This document shows, piece after piece, positions 56,009-64,000 of a DNA stretch of 64,000 nt. The notes below the pieces were generated by a model, which saw nothing but the letters and a program-made list of their open reading frames with translations, had not been told where the DNA came from and made no database searches. A program made the position numbers and the translations under genes. Where the stretch lies: positions 434,001 through 498,000 of the forward strand of contig JAPZTL010000002.1 of assembly GCA_027532825.1 (NCBI GenBank), in the 5' to 3' direction. Each line of letters starts with the position of its first letter. Positions within the stretch are counted from its first letter, which is position 1. Source of the DNA: Silanimonas sp021297925. Lineage in GTDB: Bacteria > Pseudomonadota > Gammaproteobacteria > Xanthomonadales > Xanthomonadaceae.

Positions 56009-57091
56009 ATGCCAAGCCCCAACCCCGCCCACCCCGTCGCCGCAACCCGCATCGACCTGTTTCTGGTCGGCGCCCGCGGGCAGGTCGGCAGCGCCCTCCG
56101 TCGCCGGCTTGCCGCTCGGCAGGACGATCTCCGCGATGCGCTGGGGCTGGACCTCCGGCTCCGGCTGGCGTGGGACCGCCGGGGCATGGCCGCGCACGCC
56201 GACGGCCTCGCCCCGGACCGCCTCGAGCAGGCGATCGCCGAACGGGACGATGCACGGCTGGAGGCTTCGATCGCGGAGCTGCTGCACCGGGGCGACGCGC
56301 CTCTGCTCGTGGTCGACTGCACGGCCAGCGACGCGGTGGCGGACCGCTATCCGGACTGGCTGGGGGCGGGCATCGCGGTCGTCACCGCGAACAAACGGGC
56401 GAACGCTCGCAGCCTCGCCTTCTACCGGCGCCTCCAGGGCCTGGCCCAGGCCCACTGCGCACCCTATCGGTACGAAACGACCGTCGGGGCGGCGATCCCC
56501 CTGCTCGGCCCGCTGCGCGACCTCGCCCTGCGCGGCGAACGGGTCCACGCGCTGACGGGCGTGCTCTCCGGCTCCCTGAGCTTCCTGCTGGACCGGCTGC
56601 ACGCGGACGTTCCCTTCGAGACGGCCCTCGCGGAGGCCGTCGCGCTCGGCTACACCGAGCCCGATCCCGAGGACGACCTCCGCGCCCACGACCTGCGCCG
56701 CAAGCTCGTCGTGCTGGCGCGGGAAGCCGGCTTTTCCCTCGAACCGGAGGACATCGGCGTCACGCCCTTCCCCACCACCGGCTGGGACGAGCGGCTTGCC
56801 GCCGTGCGCGCCACCGGCGAACGCTGGGCCATGCTGGCCCACGTCGATGCCAACGGGGCCCGGATCGGACTGGAGCGCGTGCCCGGTGACAGCGCGTTCG
56901 CCCATCTGGCGGCCGGGGAGAACCTGGTGCGCATCCGCACCGACCTGCAGGACGATCGTCCGCTCTGGCTGCGCGGCCCGGGCGCCGGCCCCGAGGTCAC
57001 CGCCGCCGGCGTCCTCAGCGACGTGATCGCGGCCGCCCGGTCGCTCGCCGATTCCGCTCAGGCGCGCAGGGCGCGCAAAGCGGCGGCATAA
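56009..57091 (+). CDS. homoserine dehydrogenase, stand-alone
   Basis: NAD(P)-dependent conversion of aspartate semialdehyde to homoserine (threonine and methionine). The 360-residue protein has LFLVGARGQVGSALRRRL (nucleotide binding), VVTANKRANARSL with the conserved lysine, GVLSGSLSFLLDRL, and GYTEPDPEDDLRAHDLRRKLVVLAREAGF, the substrate-site block. It has neither an aspartokinase domain nor an ACT domain, so it is the feedback-free type. AGGAGA at 5 bases decides the start at 56009. Its 3' end overlaps the convergent hutF by 34 bases. Confidence 0.9.
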   Translation: MPSPNPAHPVAATRIDLFLVGARGQVGSALRRRLAARQDDLRDALGLDLRLRLAWDRRGMAAHADGLAPDRLEQAIAERDDARLEASIAELLHRGDAPLLVVDCTASDAVADRYPDWLGAGIAVVTANKRANARSLAFYRRLQGLAQAHCAPYRYETTVGAAIPLLGPLRDLALRGERVHALTGVLSGSLSFLLDRLHADVPFETALAEAVALGYTEPDPEDDLRAHDLRRKLVVLAREAGFSLEPEDIGVTPFPTTGWDERLAAVRATGERWAMLAHVDANGARIGLERVPGDSAFAHLAAGENLVRIRTDLQDDRPLWLRGPGAGPEVTAAGVLSDVIAAARSLADSAQARRARKAAA

Positions 57092-58413
57092 CGCTCGGCG
57101 GCGGCCTCGCCGAGCCGATGCCGGCCCTCCGCGACGACGCGCCGGCCGGCGACCCAGGCCTCCCGCACGAGGGGGCGGTTGCCGGCGAATACGAAACGGT
57201 CCAACACGTCAGCGTCGATCGCCCCGGACAGCGCCGGCGCCTGCGCATCCAGCACCAGCCAGTCGGCCCCCTGCCCCTCGGCCAGCGTTCCGACCCGCAG
57301 GCCGGTGGAGGCCGCCGCACTGGCGGCGCAGGCCCGCAGCATCGCCTCGGCCGTGCTGCCGGGCACCAGCGTCGCCCGCGTGCGCCGGCCTTCCGCAAGA
57401 CGCTGGCCGTACTCGAGCCAGCGCAGCTCCTCGACCGGCGACACCGACACATGGCTGTCGGACCCGACGCCGTAGCGTCCGCCCGCGGCGACGAACTCGC
57501 GCAGCGGAAACAGGCCGTCGCCGAGGTTCGCTTCGGTCGTCGGGCACAAGGCGACCGTCGCGCCCGACGCCGCGATCGCGGCGGTCTCCACCGGGGAAAG
57601 GTGCGTGGCATGCACGAGGGTCCAGCGCGCGTCGATCCCGACCTCGGCCACGAGCCGCTCGACCGGGCGCTGGCCGTGCGCCGCGAGGCAGTCCTCGACT
57701 TCGGCCGGCTGCTCGGCGATGTGGACATGCAGCGGCCCCGTCGCGTCGCCCCGCGCGGCGAGGACCTCGCGGATCACCGCCGTGTCGACCGCGCGCAGGC
57801 TGTGGAAGGCGATGCCCACCTGGCGCATCGGCGAGCGGTGCGCACAAAGGGCTTCATGGAAGCGGAGGAAGGCCTCGGTGCCGTGCCCGAAGCGCGCTTG
57901 GCGGCTCGACAGTGCCCGGCCGTCGAAACCGCCGCGCTGGTAGAGCACCGGCAGCAGCGTGATGCGCAGGCCGGCGGTCTCGGCGGCCTCGAACAGCGCG
58001 TCCGCCATCGCGGTGGCCGGGGCATAGGGCCGCCCGTCGGGCGCATGGTGCAGGTAGTGGAATTCGCAGACGCTGGTGAAGCCCGCCTCGAGCATCTCGA
58101 CGTAGAGCTGCGTCGCGACGGCGCGCACCGTGTCCGGCGAAAACCGACCGGCGAAGCGGTACATGGTCTCGCGCCACGTCCAGAAGCTGTCCTCGTCACT
58201 CCCCGCGGCCTCGGCCAGCCCCGCCATCGCCCGCTGGAACGCGTGCGAATGCAGGTTCGCGATGCCCGGCAAGACCCAGCTGGCCGTCGGGACGTCTCCC
58301 GACACGGGGCCCGCGCCTGCCGGTACCACAACCCCCTGCGCGTCCCAGGCGAGGCGCCGCGGGCCACCGGGGGATCGGCCGTCGAAGCAGAAGGCGGCAT
58401 CGATGACGCGCAT
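57058..58413 (-). CDS. hutF: formimidoylglutamate deiminase
   Basis: Histidine catabolism, formimidoylglutamate to N-formylglutamate and ammonia. The 451-residue amidohydrolase begins at the ATG at 58413 (MRVIDAAFCFDGR). Zinc ligands are in PGIANLHSHAFQRAM; further blocks are GFTSVCEFHYLHH, LHVHIAEQPAEVEDC, WTLVHATHLS and GVGSDSHVSVSPVEEL. It diverges from hutI with 61 bases between. Together they imply the HutF-HutG route rather than HutG alone. Confidence 0.93.
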   Translation of the reverse strand: MRVIDAAFCFDGRSPGGPRRLAWDAQGVVVPAGAGPVSGDVPTASWVLPGIANLHSHAFQRAMAGLAEAAGSDEDSFWTWRETMYRFAGRFSPDTVRAVATQLYVEMLEAGFTSVCEFHYLHHAPDGRPYAPATAMADALFEAAETAGLRITLLPVLYQRGGFDGRALSSRQARFGHGTEAFLRFHEALCAHRSPMRQVGIAFHSLRAVDTAVIREVLAARGDATGPLHVHIAEQPAEVEDCLAAHGQRPVERLVAEVGIDARWTLVHATHLSPVETAAIAASGATVALCPTTEANLGDGLFPLREFVAAGGRYGVGSDSHVSVSPVEELRWLEYGQRLAEGRRTRATLVPGSTAEAMLRACAASAAASTGLRVGTLAEGQGADWLVLDAQAPALSGAIDADVLDRFVFAGNRPLVREAWVAGRRVVAEGRHRLGEAAAERYAAALRALRA

Positions 58414-58440
58414 GCGTCGGGACTCCGAAGGCGAGGCCGC

Positions 58441-58447
58441 TATGCTA
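58441..58447. promoter_or_regulatory. overlapping -10 elements of hutI and hutF
   Basis: TATGCT (plus, 58441-58446) and TAGCAT (minus, 58447-58442) share the same bases, pointing to hutI and hutF respectively. The start codons lie 28 bases away on each side. No recognisable HutC operator is present. Confidence 0.4.
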
Positions 58448-58474
58448 GCCGCCCGCCTCCGACCTCGCGACGCC

Positions 58475-59683
58475 ATGGCCGACGCCGCCCTGCTGCGCCA
58501 TCTCCGCCTCGTCACCCTCGACGGGCCGGACGGCTGGTCCGTCGTGGAGGATGCGGCGATCGCCATCATCAGCGGCCGGATCGCCTGGTGCGGCCCCCTC
58601 GCTGCCCTGCCCCGCGAGTACCGGGGTCTCGAGCCGTTGGACGGCGGGGGCGCGCTGGCCACGCCCGGCCTCATCGACTGCCACACGCACCTGGTCTTCG
58701 CCGGGGACCGGGTCGGGGAGTTCGAGCAGCGCCTGCTTGGGGCCAGCTACGAATCGATCGCGGCCGCGGGCGGCGGCATCCTCGGCACCGTGCGCGCCAC
58801 CCGCGCGGCCGACGAGGACGCGCTGTTCGCCGCGTCCCTGCCCCGTGCACAGGCCCTCGTCGACAGCGGGGCCACCACGCTGGAGATCAAGTCCGGCTAC
58901 GGCCTCGCGCTCGAGCACGAAGCCAAGATGCTGCGCGTCGCCCGGCGCATCGGCACGACCATCGGCATCACCGTGCGGACCACCTGCCTCTCGGCCCACG
59001 CCGTGCCGCCGGAGTTCGCCGGCCGCCCGGACGACTACATCGAGGCCGTCAGCGGCTGGTTGCCGATCCTCCACGCGGAGGGGCTCGTGGACGCCGTCGA
59101 CGCCTTCTGCGAGCGCATCGCCTTCTCGGCCCCGCAGGTGCGCCGGCTGTTCGACGTGGCGAGCGCCCTCGGCCTGCCGGTGAAGCTGCACGCCGACCAG
59201 CTCTCCGACGGCGGCGGCGCCGCGCTCGTCGCGGCCTTCCACGGCTTGTCCGCCGATCATGTCGAGTACTCGGACGAGGACGCCGTTGCCGCCATGGCCG
59301 CGGCCGGCACCGTGGCCGTGTTCCTGCCCGGCAGCTTCCACTGCCTGCGCGAAACGCAACGCCCGCCGATCGATGCCTTCCGACGCCACGGCGTGCCGAT
59401 GGCCGTAAGCACCGACCTGAACCCGGGCACCTCGCCGGTGCGCTCGCTACCGCTGGCCATGGGACTGGCGTGCACCCACTTCCGCCTGACGCCCGAAGAG
59501 GCCCTGCGCGGTGCCACCCACCACGCCGCGACGGCGCTCGGCCTCGACGACCGTGGTCGGTTGGTCGCCGGGCTACGAGCGGACATCGCGCTCTGGCCGG
59601 TCCGACACCCGGCCGAACTGGCCTACTGGATCGGGGACGTGCGGCCGACCGGCCTGTGGGCCGCAGGGCGGCGCCTCGCCTGA
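58475..59683 (+). CDS. hutI: imidazolonepropionase
   Basis: Histidine catabolism, imidazolonepropionate to formimidoylglutamate. The 402-residue amidohydrolase (family ~405) starts at the ATG at 58475. Metal-site blocks: TPGLIDCHTHLVFAGDR, LEIKSGYGLALEHEAKMLRVAR, KLHADQLSDGGGAALVA and AVSTDLNPGTSPVRSL. Frame continues upstream but only this ATG suits the divergent promoter. Confidence 0.95.
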   Translation: MADAALLRHLRLVTLDGPDGWSVVEDAAIAIISGRIAWCGPLAALPREYRGLEPLDGGGALATPGLIDCHTHLVFAGDRVGEFEQRLLGASYESIAAAGGGILGTVRATRAADEDALFAASLPRAQALVDSGATTLEIKSGYGLALEHEAKMLRVARRIGTTIGITVRTTCLSAHAVPPEFAGRPDDYIEAVSGWLPILHAEGLVDAVDAFCERIAFSAPQVRRLFDVASALGLPVKLHADQLSDGGGAALVAAFHGLSADHVEYSDEDAVAAMAAAGTVAVFLPGSFHCLRETQRPPIDAFRRHGVPMAVSTDLNPGTSPVRSLPLAMGLACTHFRLTPEEALRGATHHAATALGLDDRGRLVAGLRADIALWPVRHPAELAYWIGDVRPTGLWAAGRRLA

Positions 59684-59698
59684 CGTCCGCCGAAACGA

Positions 59699-59724
59699 CG
59701 ACGCCCCGCGTCGGCGGGGCGTCG
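59699..59724. terminator. bidirectional hairpin between hutI and the THX gene
   Basis: A perfect 11-bp stem (59699-59709 with 59714-59724) and a GTCG loop lie 15 bases after the hutI stop and 30 bases beyond the convergent THX stop. On the minus strand it is followed by TCGTCGTTTCGG, a short T-rich tail, which matches the tail of the terminator at 23315-23347. Confidence 0.6.
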
Positions 59725-59754
59725 GAACCGGTCCGCGCATGGCGCGGGCGGGGG

Positions 59755-59931
59755 TCAGGCCTTCTTGGCGGCGGCCTTCTTCGCCGGCGCCTTCTTGGCG
59801 ACGGCCTTGGCGGGGGCGGCGGCCTTCACGGTGCTGCCGGCGGCCTTGGCCAGCGCCGTGTGCGGACGGGCATTGCCGTAGGACGCGTTGTAACGCTTGC
59901 CCTTGGCGGTCTTGCGGTCACCCTTACCCAT
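59755..59931 (-). CDS. 30S ribosomal protein THX
   Basis: Small ribosomal protein that fills a cavity at the top of the 30S head. The 58 residues start GKGDRKTAKGKRYNASYGNARP, the full THX consensus, and carry an appended AAPAKAVAKKAPAKKAAAKKA tail of the histone H1-like type. It lies between two hairpins and is probably transcribed alone. Confidence 0.9.
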   Translation of the reverse strand: MGKGDRKTAKGKRYNASYGNARPHTALAKAAGSTVKAAAPAKAVAKKAPAKKAAAKKA

Positions 59932-60000
59932 GGGAATCTCCTGAATGCGGTGTCGATGGGACGGAAAGGGGCGCGAGTCTAGCACCCCGCGCTCGCGCCG

Positions 60001-60480
60001 TCAGTGCCGGTGCGGATGGGCGTGCGCATCCGGCGCGTCGTCGCCGTGTTCATGCGGGTGCACGCAGGGCCGGCCGTCATGGGCGCGCCGCAGGTTGACC
60101 CAATGGGCAAGCGCGACCAGCAGGCCGCCGACGCTCATGACCATTGCATGCGGGACGGGCTGTTCGTGGATGGCGGGCACGAGGCGCTCGAGGTACAGGA
60201 TCCCGAGACCGGCCACGAGCAGTCCCCACGCGTGGAAGCGACCGTGGTGGCGCAGGCTGTGGCCCACCGACAGGATCGCGAACGTGGTCGAGAGGAAAAG
60301 GAAGGCCACTTCGAAGGCGTGGGACGCCAGGATCCCGAGGCCGAGGGCCGGAAGCAGGGCGATGGTCACCGGCAAGAGCGCGCAATGGACGGCGCATAGC
60401 GCCGCCGCGCCCACGCCCAGCCGGTCGTACCAGCGACCGCGGATCTCGGCGGAGGCAGAGGTGGAGACGGCGTGATGCAT
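60001..60480 (-). CDS. MerC-family membrane protein with His-rich tail
   Basis: A 159-residue membrane protein from the ATG at 60480. Residues 20-45 (GVGAAALCAVHCALLPVTIALLPALG) are the MerC signature with a Cys-x3-Cys-like pair (ALCAVHCALL); four helices follow. The tail is very rich in His (RPCVHPHEHGDDAPDAHAHPHRH). Such proteins often sit in Zur-controlled zinc loci rather than mercury operons. The start chosen has AAAGG close upstream; an ATG 24 bases before it overlaps the putative Zur box. Divergent from the receptor gene. Confidence 0.85.
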   Translation of the reverse strand: MHHAVSTSASAEIRGRWYDRLGVGAAALCAVHCALLPVTIALLPALGLGILASHAFEVAFLFLSTTFAILSVGHSLRHHGRFHAWGLLVAGLGILYLERLVPAIHEQPVPHAMVMSVGGLLVALAHWVNLRRAHDGRPCVHPHEHGDDAPDAHAHPHRH

Positions 60481-60507
60481 GACCTTTGCCCGAGTTGCGA
60501 TCATCAG

Positions 60508-60523
60508 GTAACACTATAACATC
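60508..60523. promoter_or_regulatory. putative Zur box between the MerC-like and receptor genes
   Basis: GTAACACTATAACATC. The right half TATAACAT is a perfect Zur half-site; the left half is degenerate (about 5 of 11 positions). Reading it as a Zur site rests partly on the zinc-type neighbours and on the CxxC regulator tail at the window edge. Confidence 0.4.
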
Positions 60524-60571
60524 GAGTCGCTAAGCCCCCCCCTTCCTCTTCCTGAACCAGGTCGACGACCC

Positions 60572-62614
60572 ATGCACCGACTGCTGCCCCGATCCACGCT
60601 CGCCCTTGCCGTTTTCGCCGCGCTGGCCGCCCCGGCCTACGCCAAAGACGGCACGCACCCGCACAAGCACCGCGACGACGCGCGCACGCTGGACACCGTC
60701 AAGGTAACCGCGAGCCCGCTCGACACGCCGGTCGAGCAGCTGGCGCGCCCGGCCGAGGTCCTGACGGGGATCGCCCTCGACGAGCGTCGTGCCGCCACGC
60801 TGGGCGATACGGTGGACGGCCTGACGGGCGTCCAGAACGCGTCGTTCGGTCCGGGCGTCGGTCGCCCGGTGATCCGTGGCCTTGACGGCAGCCGCGTCCA
60901 GGTGCTCGCGAACGGCCTCTCATCACTTGACGCCTCGACGGTCAGCGCCGACCACGCCGTCACGATCGACCCGTTCCTCGCCGACGGCATCGAGGTCCTG
61001 AAGGGTCCGGCGAACCTCTTCTTCGGCTCGGGCGCCATCGGCGGCGCCGTGAACGTCGTCGACAACCGCATCCCGCGCGCGCGCGCCGAGCGCTTCATCA
61101 GCGGCCGCGCCGAAGTGCGCGCCGGCAGCGCCAACGGCGAGGGCGCCGGCCTGTTCCGCCTCGACGGCGGAGACGGCAAGTTCGCGTGGCACCTCGATGG
61201 CCTCGTGAGGGACACCGGGAACATCGACATCCCGGGCTTCGCCTACTCGGCCGACAAGCGCGCCGAGGAAGTCGCCGAGGGTGAAAACCCCGCGGACTTC
61301 GAGCGCGGCACCCTGAAGAACTCCGCGACGAACACCACGGCCGCCTCGGGCGGTTTCGCTTGGCTCGGCGATCGCGTCTTCTGGGGAGCGTCGCTCTCCG
61401 ACTTCGCCACCGAGTACGGCGTGCCCGGCCACAGCCACGGTGACGACGAGGACGTGCGGATCGACATGGACCAGTCCCGCAGCGAGGCCAAGTTCGGCGT
61501 GAACGCGCTGGGCCCGTTCAAGCAGGTCAGCGTCCGCGGCGTCCGCAACGAATACCGCCACGTCGAGTTCGAGGGCCCATCGCCGGGCACCCGCTTCGCG
61601 AACGACGCCGACGAGGTCCGACTGGAGGCCGTGCAGAACACGTTGTGGGGCTGGGACGGCGCGATCGGGCTGCAGTACGGCCAGCGGGACTTCGAGACCG
61701 TGGGCGACGAGGCGTTCGTCCCGGCGACGGACACGAGAGAGGAAGGCGTGTTCCTGCTGCAGGAGCGCAGCTTCGGGACGGTCAAGGCCGAGATCGGCGT
61801 CCGCCGCGACCGCGTCGACGTCGACATGGCGAACGGCCTCGCGCAGCGCGACTTCACCGCCGACAGCGCGTCACTGGGCCTGCGCTGGGCTCCTTCGGAA
61901 GCTTGGCACTTCACGCTGAACGCGGATCGCGCCGAGCGCGCGCCGACGGCCGAGGAGCTCTACTCGGAAGGCCCGCATATCGCGACCTCGGCCTACGAGA
62001 TCGGCAACCCCCTGCTGGAGACGGAGCGCGCCAACCGCTACGAACTGGGCGCCCACCTGCACGCCGGGCGCTTCGACGGCCGCGCGGCGGTCTACCGGAC
62101 CTCGTTCAACGACTTCATCTACCTCGCCGACGCCGGGATCGAGATCGACGACCTTCCGGTCCGCCTGTGGACGCAGGCCGATGCCACGTTCACGGGCTGG
62201 GAGATCGAGGGCACCGTGACGCTCGCCGAGTCGGAAAGCGGCACCTGGACGCTCCGCGGTTTCGCGGACGGCGTCCGTGGCGAACTCGATGCCGGCGGGA
62301 ACCTGCCGCGCGTGGCCCCGGGCCGTCTGGGCGCGGAGCTGGGCTGGGAGAATGACGCGTGGCGCGGCAGCCTTGGCCTCGTGAACTACCGTAAGCAGGA
62401 CCGCGTGGCCGACGGCGAGTCCGCGACCGACGGTTTCACCCTGCTGGATGCCCAGGTCAGCTACCACTGGGACACGCAGACCTTCGGCTGGGAAGCCTAC
62501 CTGAAGGGCACCAACCTGACGGACGAGGAAGCCCGCCTGCACACGTCCTTCCTGAAGGACAAGGTGCCGATGATGGGTCGCGGCTTCATCGGCGGCCTGC
62601 GCGTGTTCTTCTGA
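60572..62614 (+). CDS. ZnuD-like TonB-dependent outer-membrane receptor
   Basis: Outer-membrane barrel receptor of 680 residues with a signal peptide (LALAVFAALAAPAYA). The plug domain shows LDTVKVTASPL (TonB box region), GVGRPVIRGLDGSRVQVLANGLSSLDASTVSADHAVTIDP and IEVLKGPANLFFGSGAIGGAVNVVDNR-type blocks; the barrel ends in the usual C-terminal Phe (GGLRVFF). Two His-rich loops (THPHKHRDD near the N-terminus and GHSHGDDEDVRID) resemble those of the zinc receptor ZnuD. The zinc role is inferred. Confidence 0.85.
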   Translation: MHRLLPRSTLALAVFAALAAPAYAKDGTHPHKHRDDARTLDTVKVTASPLDTPVEQLARPAEVLTGIALDERRAATLGDTVDGLTGVQNASFGPGVGRPVIRGLDGSRVQVLANGLSSLDASTVSADHAVTIDPFLADGIEVLKGPANLFFGSGAIGGAVNVVDNRIPRARAERFISGRAEVRAGSANGEGAGLFRLDGGDGKFAWHLDGLVRDTGNIDIPGFAYSADKRAEEVAEGENPADFERGTLKNSATNTTAASGGFAWLGDRVFWGASLSDFATEYGVPGHSHGDDEDVRIDMDQSRSEAKFGVNALGPFKQVSVRGVRNEYRHVEFEGPSPGTRFANDADEVRLEAVQNTLWGWDGAIGLQYGQRDFETVGDEAFVPATDTREEGVFLLQERSFGTVKAEIGVRRDRVDVDMANGLAQRDFTADSASLGLRWAPSEAWHFTLNADRAERAPTAEELYSEGPHIATSAYEIGNPLLETERANRYELGAHLHAGRFDGRAAVYRTSFNDFIYLADAGIEIDDLPVRLWTQADATFTGWEIEGTVTLAESESGTWTLRGFADGVRGELDAGGNLPRVAPGRLGAELGWENDAWRGSLGLVNYRKQDRVADGESATDGFTLLDAQVSYHWDTQTFGWEAYLKGTNLTDEEARLHTSFLKDKVPMMGRGFIGGLRVFF

Positions 62615-62663
62615 TCGTGACGGACCGGCGCACCGGCGCCGGTCCCAAGCCCCACGATCGCAC

Positions 62664-62692
62664 GACCCCCGCCTCGGCGGGGGTCTTTCGTT
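62664..62692 (+). terminator. Rho-independent terminator of the receptor gene
   Basis: A perfect 10-bp stem (62664-62673 with 62676-62685) followed by TTTCGTT, 49 bases after the receptor stop. The strongest intrinsic terminator in the window. Confidence 0.85.
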
Positions 62693-62714
62693 CCGGGCCT
62701 CTGCCGAGGCCGCG

Positions 62715-63950
62715 CTACTCGCGTTCGACGTCGGGCTGTTCGGCGGCGGGCCGCTCGGAGGGGTCCTCGCCGACCTCATCCGCCGAGGCGCCGGGATCGG
62801 CGGCCTCAAGGACCGCCTGCTGCTCGCTCGTCAGCCGGCCGATGTGGAAGGCGGCATAGCCGGGGAGGACCTGCTGGTTGAGCGCCTTGCCAAGCACCTG
62901 CCCCGGGAACGGCGCCACGATGTTGGTGCGCTCGTTCGTGACCGGATCGATGACGTGGCCGAGGCGCTGGCCGAGCTTCACGGTTTGGCCCAGTTCGACC
63001 TCGGCGAACAGGAAGCCGGCCGCGTTGGTGCGGACCCAGCGCGAGTCGAAGTAGATCGGCACCGGCTCGCCGCTGGCCTGCCCATGGGCCTCGGAGGCCA
63101 GCAGGTCCATGCGGTGCATCAGGGTGCGGATCGCATCGGCCGCGGGCGCGATGTGCTGCATCTCCAGGAACTGAGGCGCGCCGACCTCGAAGGTCACGGC
63201 GGGAATGCCGGCCGCGACCGCGGCGACGCGCAGCATGCCCCGGGCCCCGGGACTGTGGAGCACCAGGGTGTTGCCGAAGCCCCGGGTGAAGTCGAGCACC
63301 TCGGCATTGGTGAGGTCCGCCCGGATCTGCGGCAGGTTGCTGCGCTGGAAGGAACCAGTGTGGAAATCGACGATCGCGTCGCAGCGGCGCACGACGTCGT
63401 TGAAGAAACCGTGGGCCATCCGCGACGCGATGCTGCCGCCGCGCGAGCCGGGGAAATGGCGGTTGAGGTCGCGTCGATCCGGCAGGTAGCGGCTGATCCG
63501 CGAGAAGCCGAACACGTTGACGATGGGGGCCGCGACGAGCGTGCCGCGCAGGCGGGTCGGGTCGACTTCATGGCCGATGCGGCGCACCACCTCGATGCCG
63601 TTGACCTCGTCGCCGTGGATGCCGGCGATCAGGCAGAGGATCGGCCCGGGCTGCGCGCCATGGACGACGATGATCGGGCTCGGCACCTCGCCACGGCCGA
63701 GGCCGTCGGGCGGCACCCACTCCAGCGTCTGCCGCGAGCCCGGCAGGACGAAGCGGTCCAGCATCTGGAACGGTGTGATCAGCTCCGCGGCCGCCGGCGC
63801 CGCGGGGCGAGCGATGCTGGCCGGTGGGGCCGGACCGACCGGCGTGGGACGGCGGGGGGGATCGACCGGGAAGTCCTGCGCGGCCAGCGGTGCGGCCCCC
63901 ACGAGGGCAGCCAAGGCCAAGCCGACGGCGGTGGCGATGGACTTCCGCAT
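62715..63950 (-). CDS. exported succinylglutamate desuccinylase/aspartoacylase-family protein
   Basis: A 411-residue exported member of the M14-like aspartoacylase (AstE) superfamily. Signal peptide MRKSIATAVGLALAALVGAAPLAAQ. Zinc motifs: LIAGIHGDEVNGIEVVRRI (His and Glu) and IVDFHTGSFQRSN (His); RDLNRHFPG is the Asn-Arg site. Length and the extra C-terminal barrel-like part (FAEVELGQTVKLGQRLGHVIDPVTN) match periplasmic members. Substrate unknown. Its ATG shares a base with the stop codon of the upstream regulator (TGATG). Confidence 0.88.
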   Translation of the reverse strand: MRKSIATAVGLALAALVGAAPLAAQDFPVDPPRRPTPVGPAPPASIARPAAPAAAELITPFQMLDRFVLPGSRQTLEWVPPDGLGRGEVPSPIIVVHGAQPGPILCLIAGIHGDEVNGIEVVRRIGHEVDPTRLRGTLVAAPIVNVFGFSRISRYLPDRRDLNRHFPGSRGGSIASRMAHGFFNDVVRRCDAIVDFHTGSFQRSNLPQIRADLTNAEVLDFTRGFGNTLVLHSPGARGMLRVAAVAAGIPAVTFEVGAPQFLEMQHIAPAADAIRTLMHRMDLLASEAHGQASGEPVPIYFDSRWVRTNAAGFLFAEVELGQTVKLGQRLGHVIDPVTNERTNIVAPFPGQVLGKALNQQVLPGYAAFHIGRLTSEQQAVLEAADPGASADEVGEDPSERPAAEQPDVERE

Positions 63951-64000
63951 CAGCCCTTGTCCCCGGCCGCGCAGCGCGCGCAGGTCCCGACCACCTCGAC
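63950..64000 (-). CDS. C-terminal end of a probable Fur/Zur-family regulator (partial)
   Basis: The last 16 residues before the stop are VEVVGTCARCAAGDKG. A VxxxGxCxxC ending is the structural zinc motif that closes Fur/Zur/PerR-type regulators. The gene enters from beyond 64000 on the minus strand and overlaps the next start by one base. The zinc-type receptor nearby makes Zur the favoured reading; only 16 residues are visible, so this is tentative. Confidence 0.5.
   Translation of the reverse strand, partial: VEVVGTCARCAAGDKG

Noticed and set aside
60001..60480. Mercury resistance gene (merC of a mer operon)
   Set aside because: No merR, merT, merP or merA is nearby; the His-rich tail and divergent ZnuD-like receptor favour a zinc role.

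Overview
The window is about 64 kb of very GC-rich, tightly packed DNA from a gammaproteobacterium, most likely of the order Xanthomonadales (Lysobacterales). The pointers are the trpB-trpF-truA-fimV-asd order, a Xanthomonadales-type (XVIPCD) type IV secretion effector with its lipoprotein partner, the small ribosomal protein THX, and a FimV of the type IV pilus/cell-pole class. The genus cannot be fixed from sequence reading alone. I see no tRNA, rRNA, CRISPR array, prophage or insertion sequence, and no gene-free stretch longer than about 300 bases. The longest gap is the divergent control region 55807-56008.

Layout. 1-8067 (minus strand): trpB (cut by the left edge), trpF, truA, fimV, asd, aroC and prmB, covering aromatic amino acid and aspartate-family synthesis, tRNA pseudouridylation, a polar scaffold and ribosomal protein methylation. 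8170-9677: a SCO1-type copper protein coupled to psd. 9691-18737: paired or coupled accessory genes (membrane-anchored phosphoesterase with an exported epimerase; bpt with a secreted nuclease-like protein and an unknown secreted protein; purT; a secreted propeller; a VanY-like peptidase; an AlkA-like glycosylase). 18767-23230: a four-gene Gld-like ABC system. 24610-26411: a DesK/DesR-like two-component pair. 26516-31153: minCDE followed by a GC-poor exported TonB-C-like gene, a HExxH protein and an EamA transporter, all coupled. 31572-35858: M2 peptidase, Rieske oxygenase and APC permease packed as an operon. 35875-43750: transporters, a PadR/sensor pair, a methyltransferase and srkA.

43807-46049 is the most distinctive locus. 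It holds an outer-membrane lipoprotein (putative immunity protein) overlapping by 4 bases a gene whose C-terminus is a clear XVIPCD secretion domain, the signal that sends antibacterial toxins into the Xanthomonadales type IV secretion system. The toxin frame carries one in-frame TGA codon, and the leader of the operon contains a C8-G-C8 tract. None of the secretion machinery is in the window.

46115-59683: an exported cyclophilin, bcp, a response regulator, then hutU, a complete Mrp-type Na+/H+ antiporter operon (A/B fused, C, D, E, F, G), a homoserine dehydrogenase, hutF and hutI. The hut genes specify the formimidoylglutamate deiminase route of histidine breakdown; hutH and hutG are not here. 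59755-64000: ribosomal protein THX, then a likely zinc locus: a His-rich MerC-family membrane protein and a His-rich ZnuD-like TonB-dependent receptor diverging from a Zur-box-like site, an exported aspartoacylase-family protein, and at the right edge the CxxC tail of a probable Fur/Zur-family regulator.

Most promoters are hard to read in such GC-rich DNA, but several genes have a TAnACT-like -10 hexamer close upstream, and three have it only 6 bases before the start codon, which suggests leaderless transcripts.
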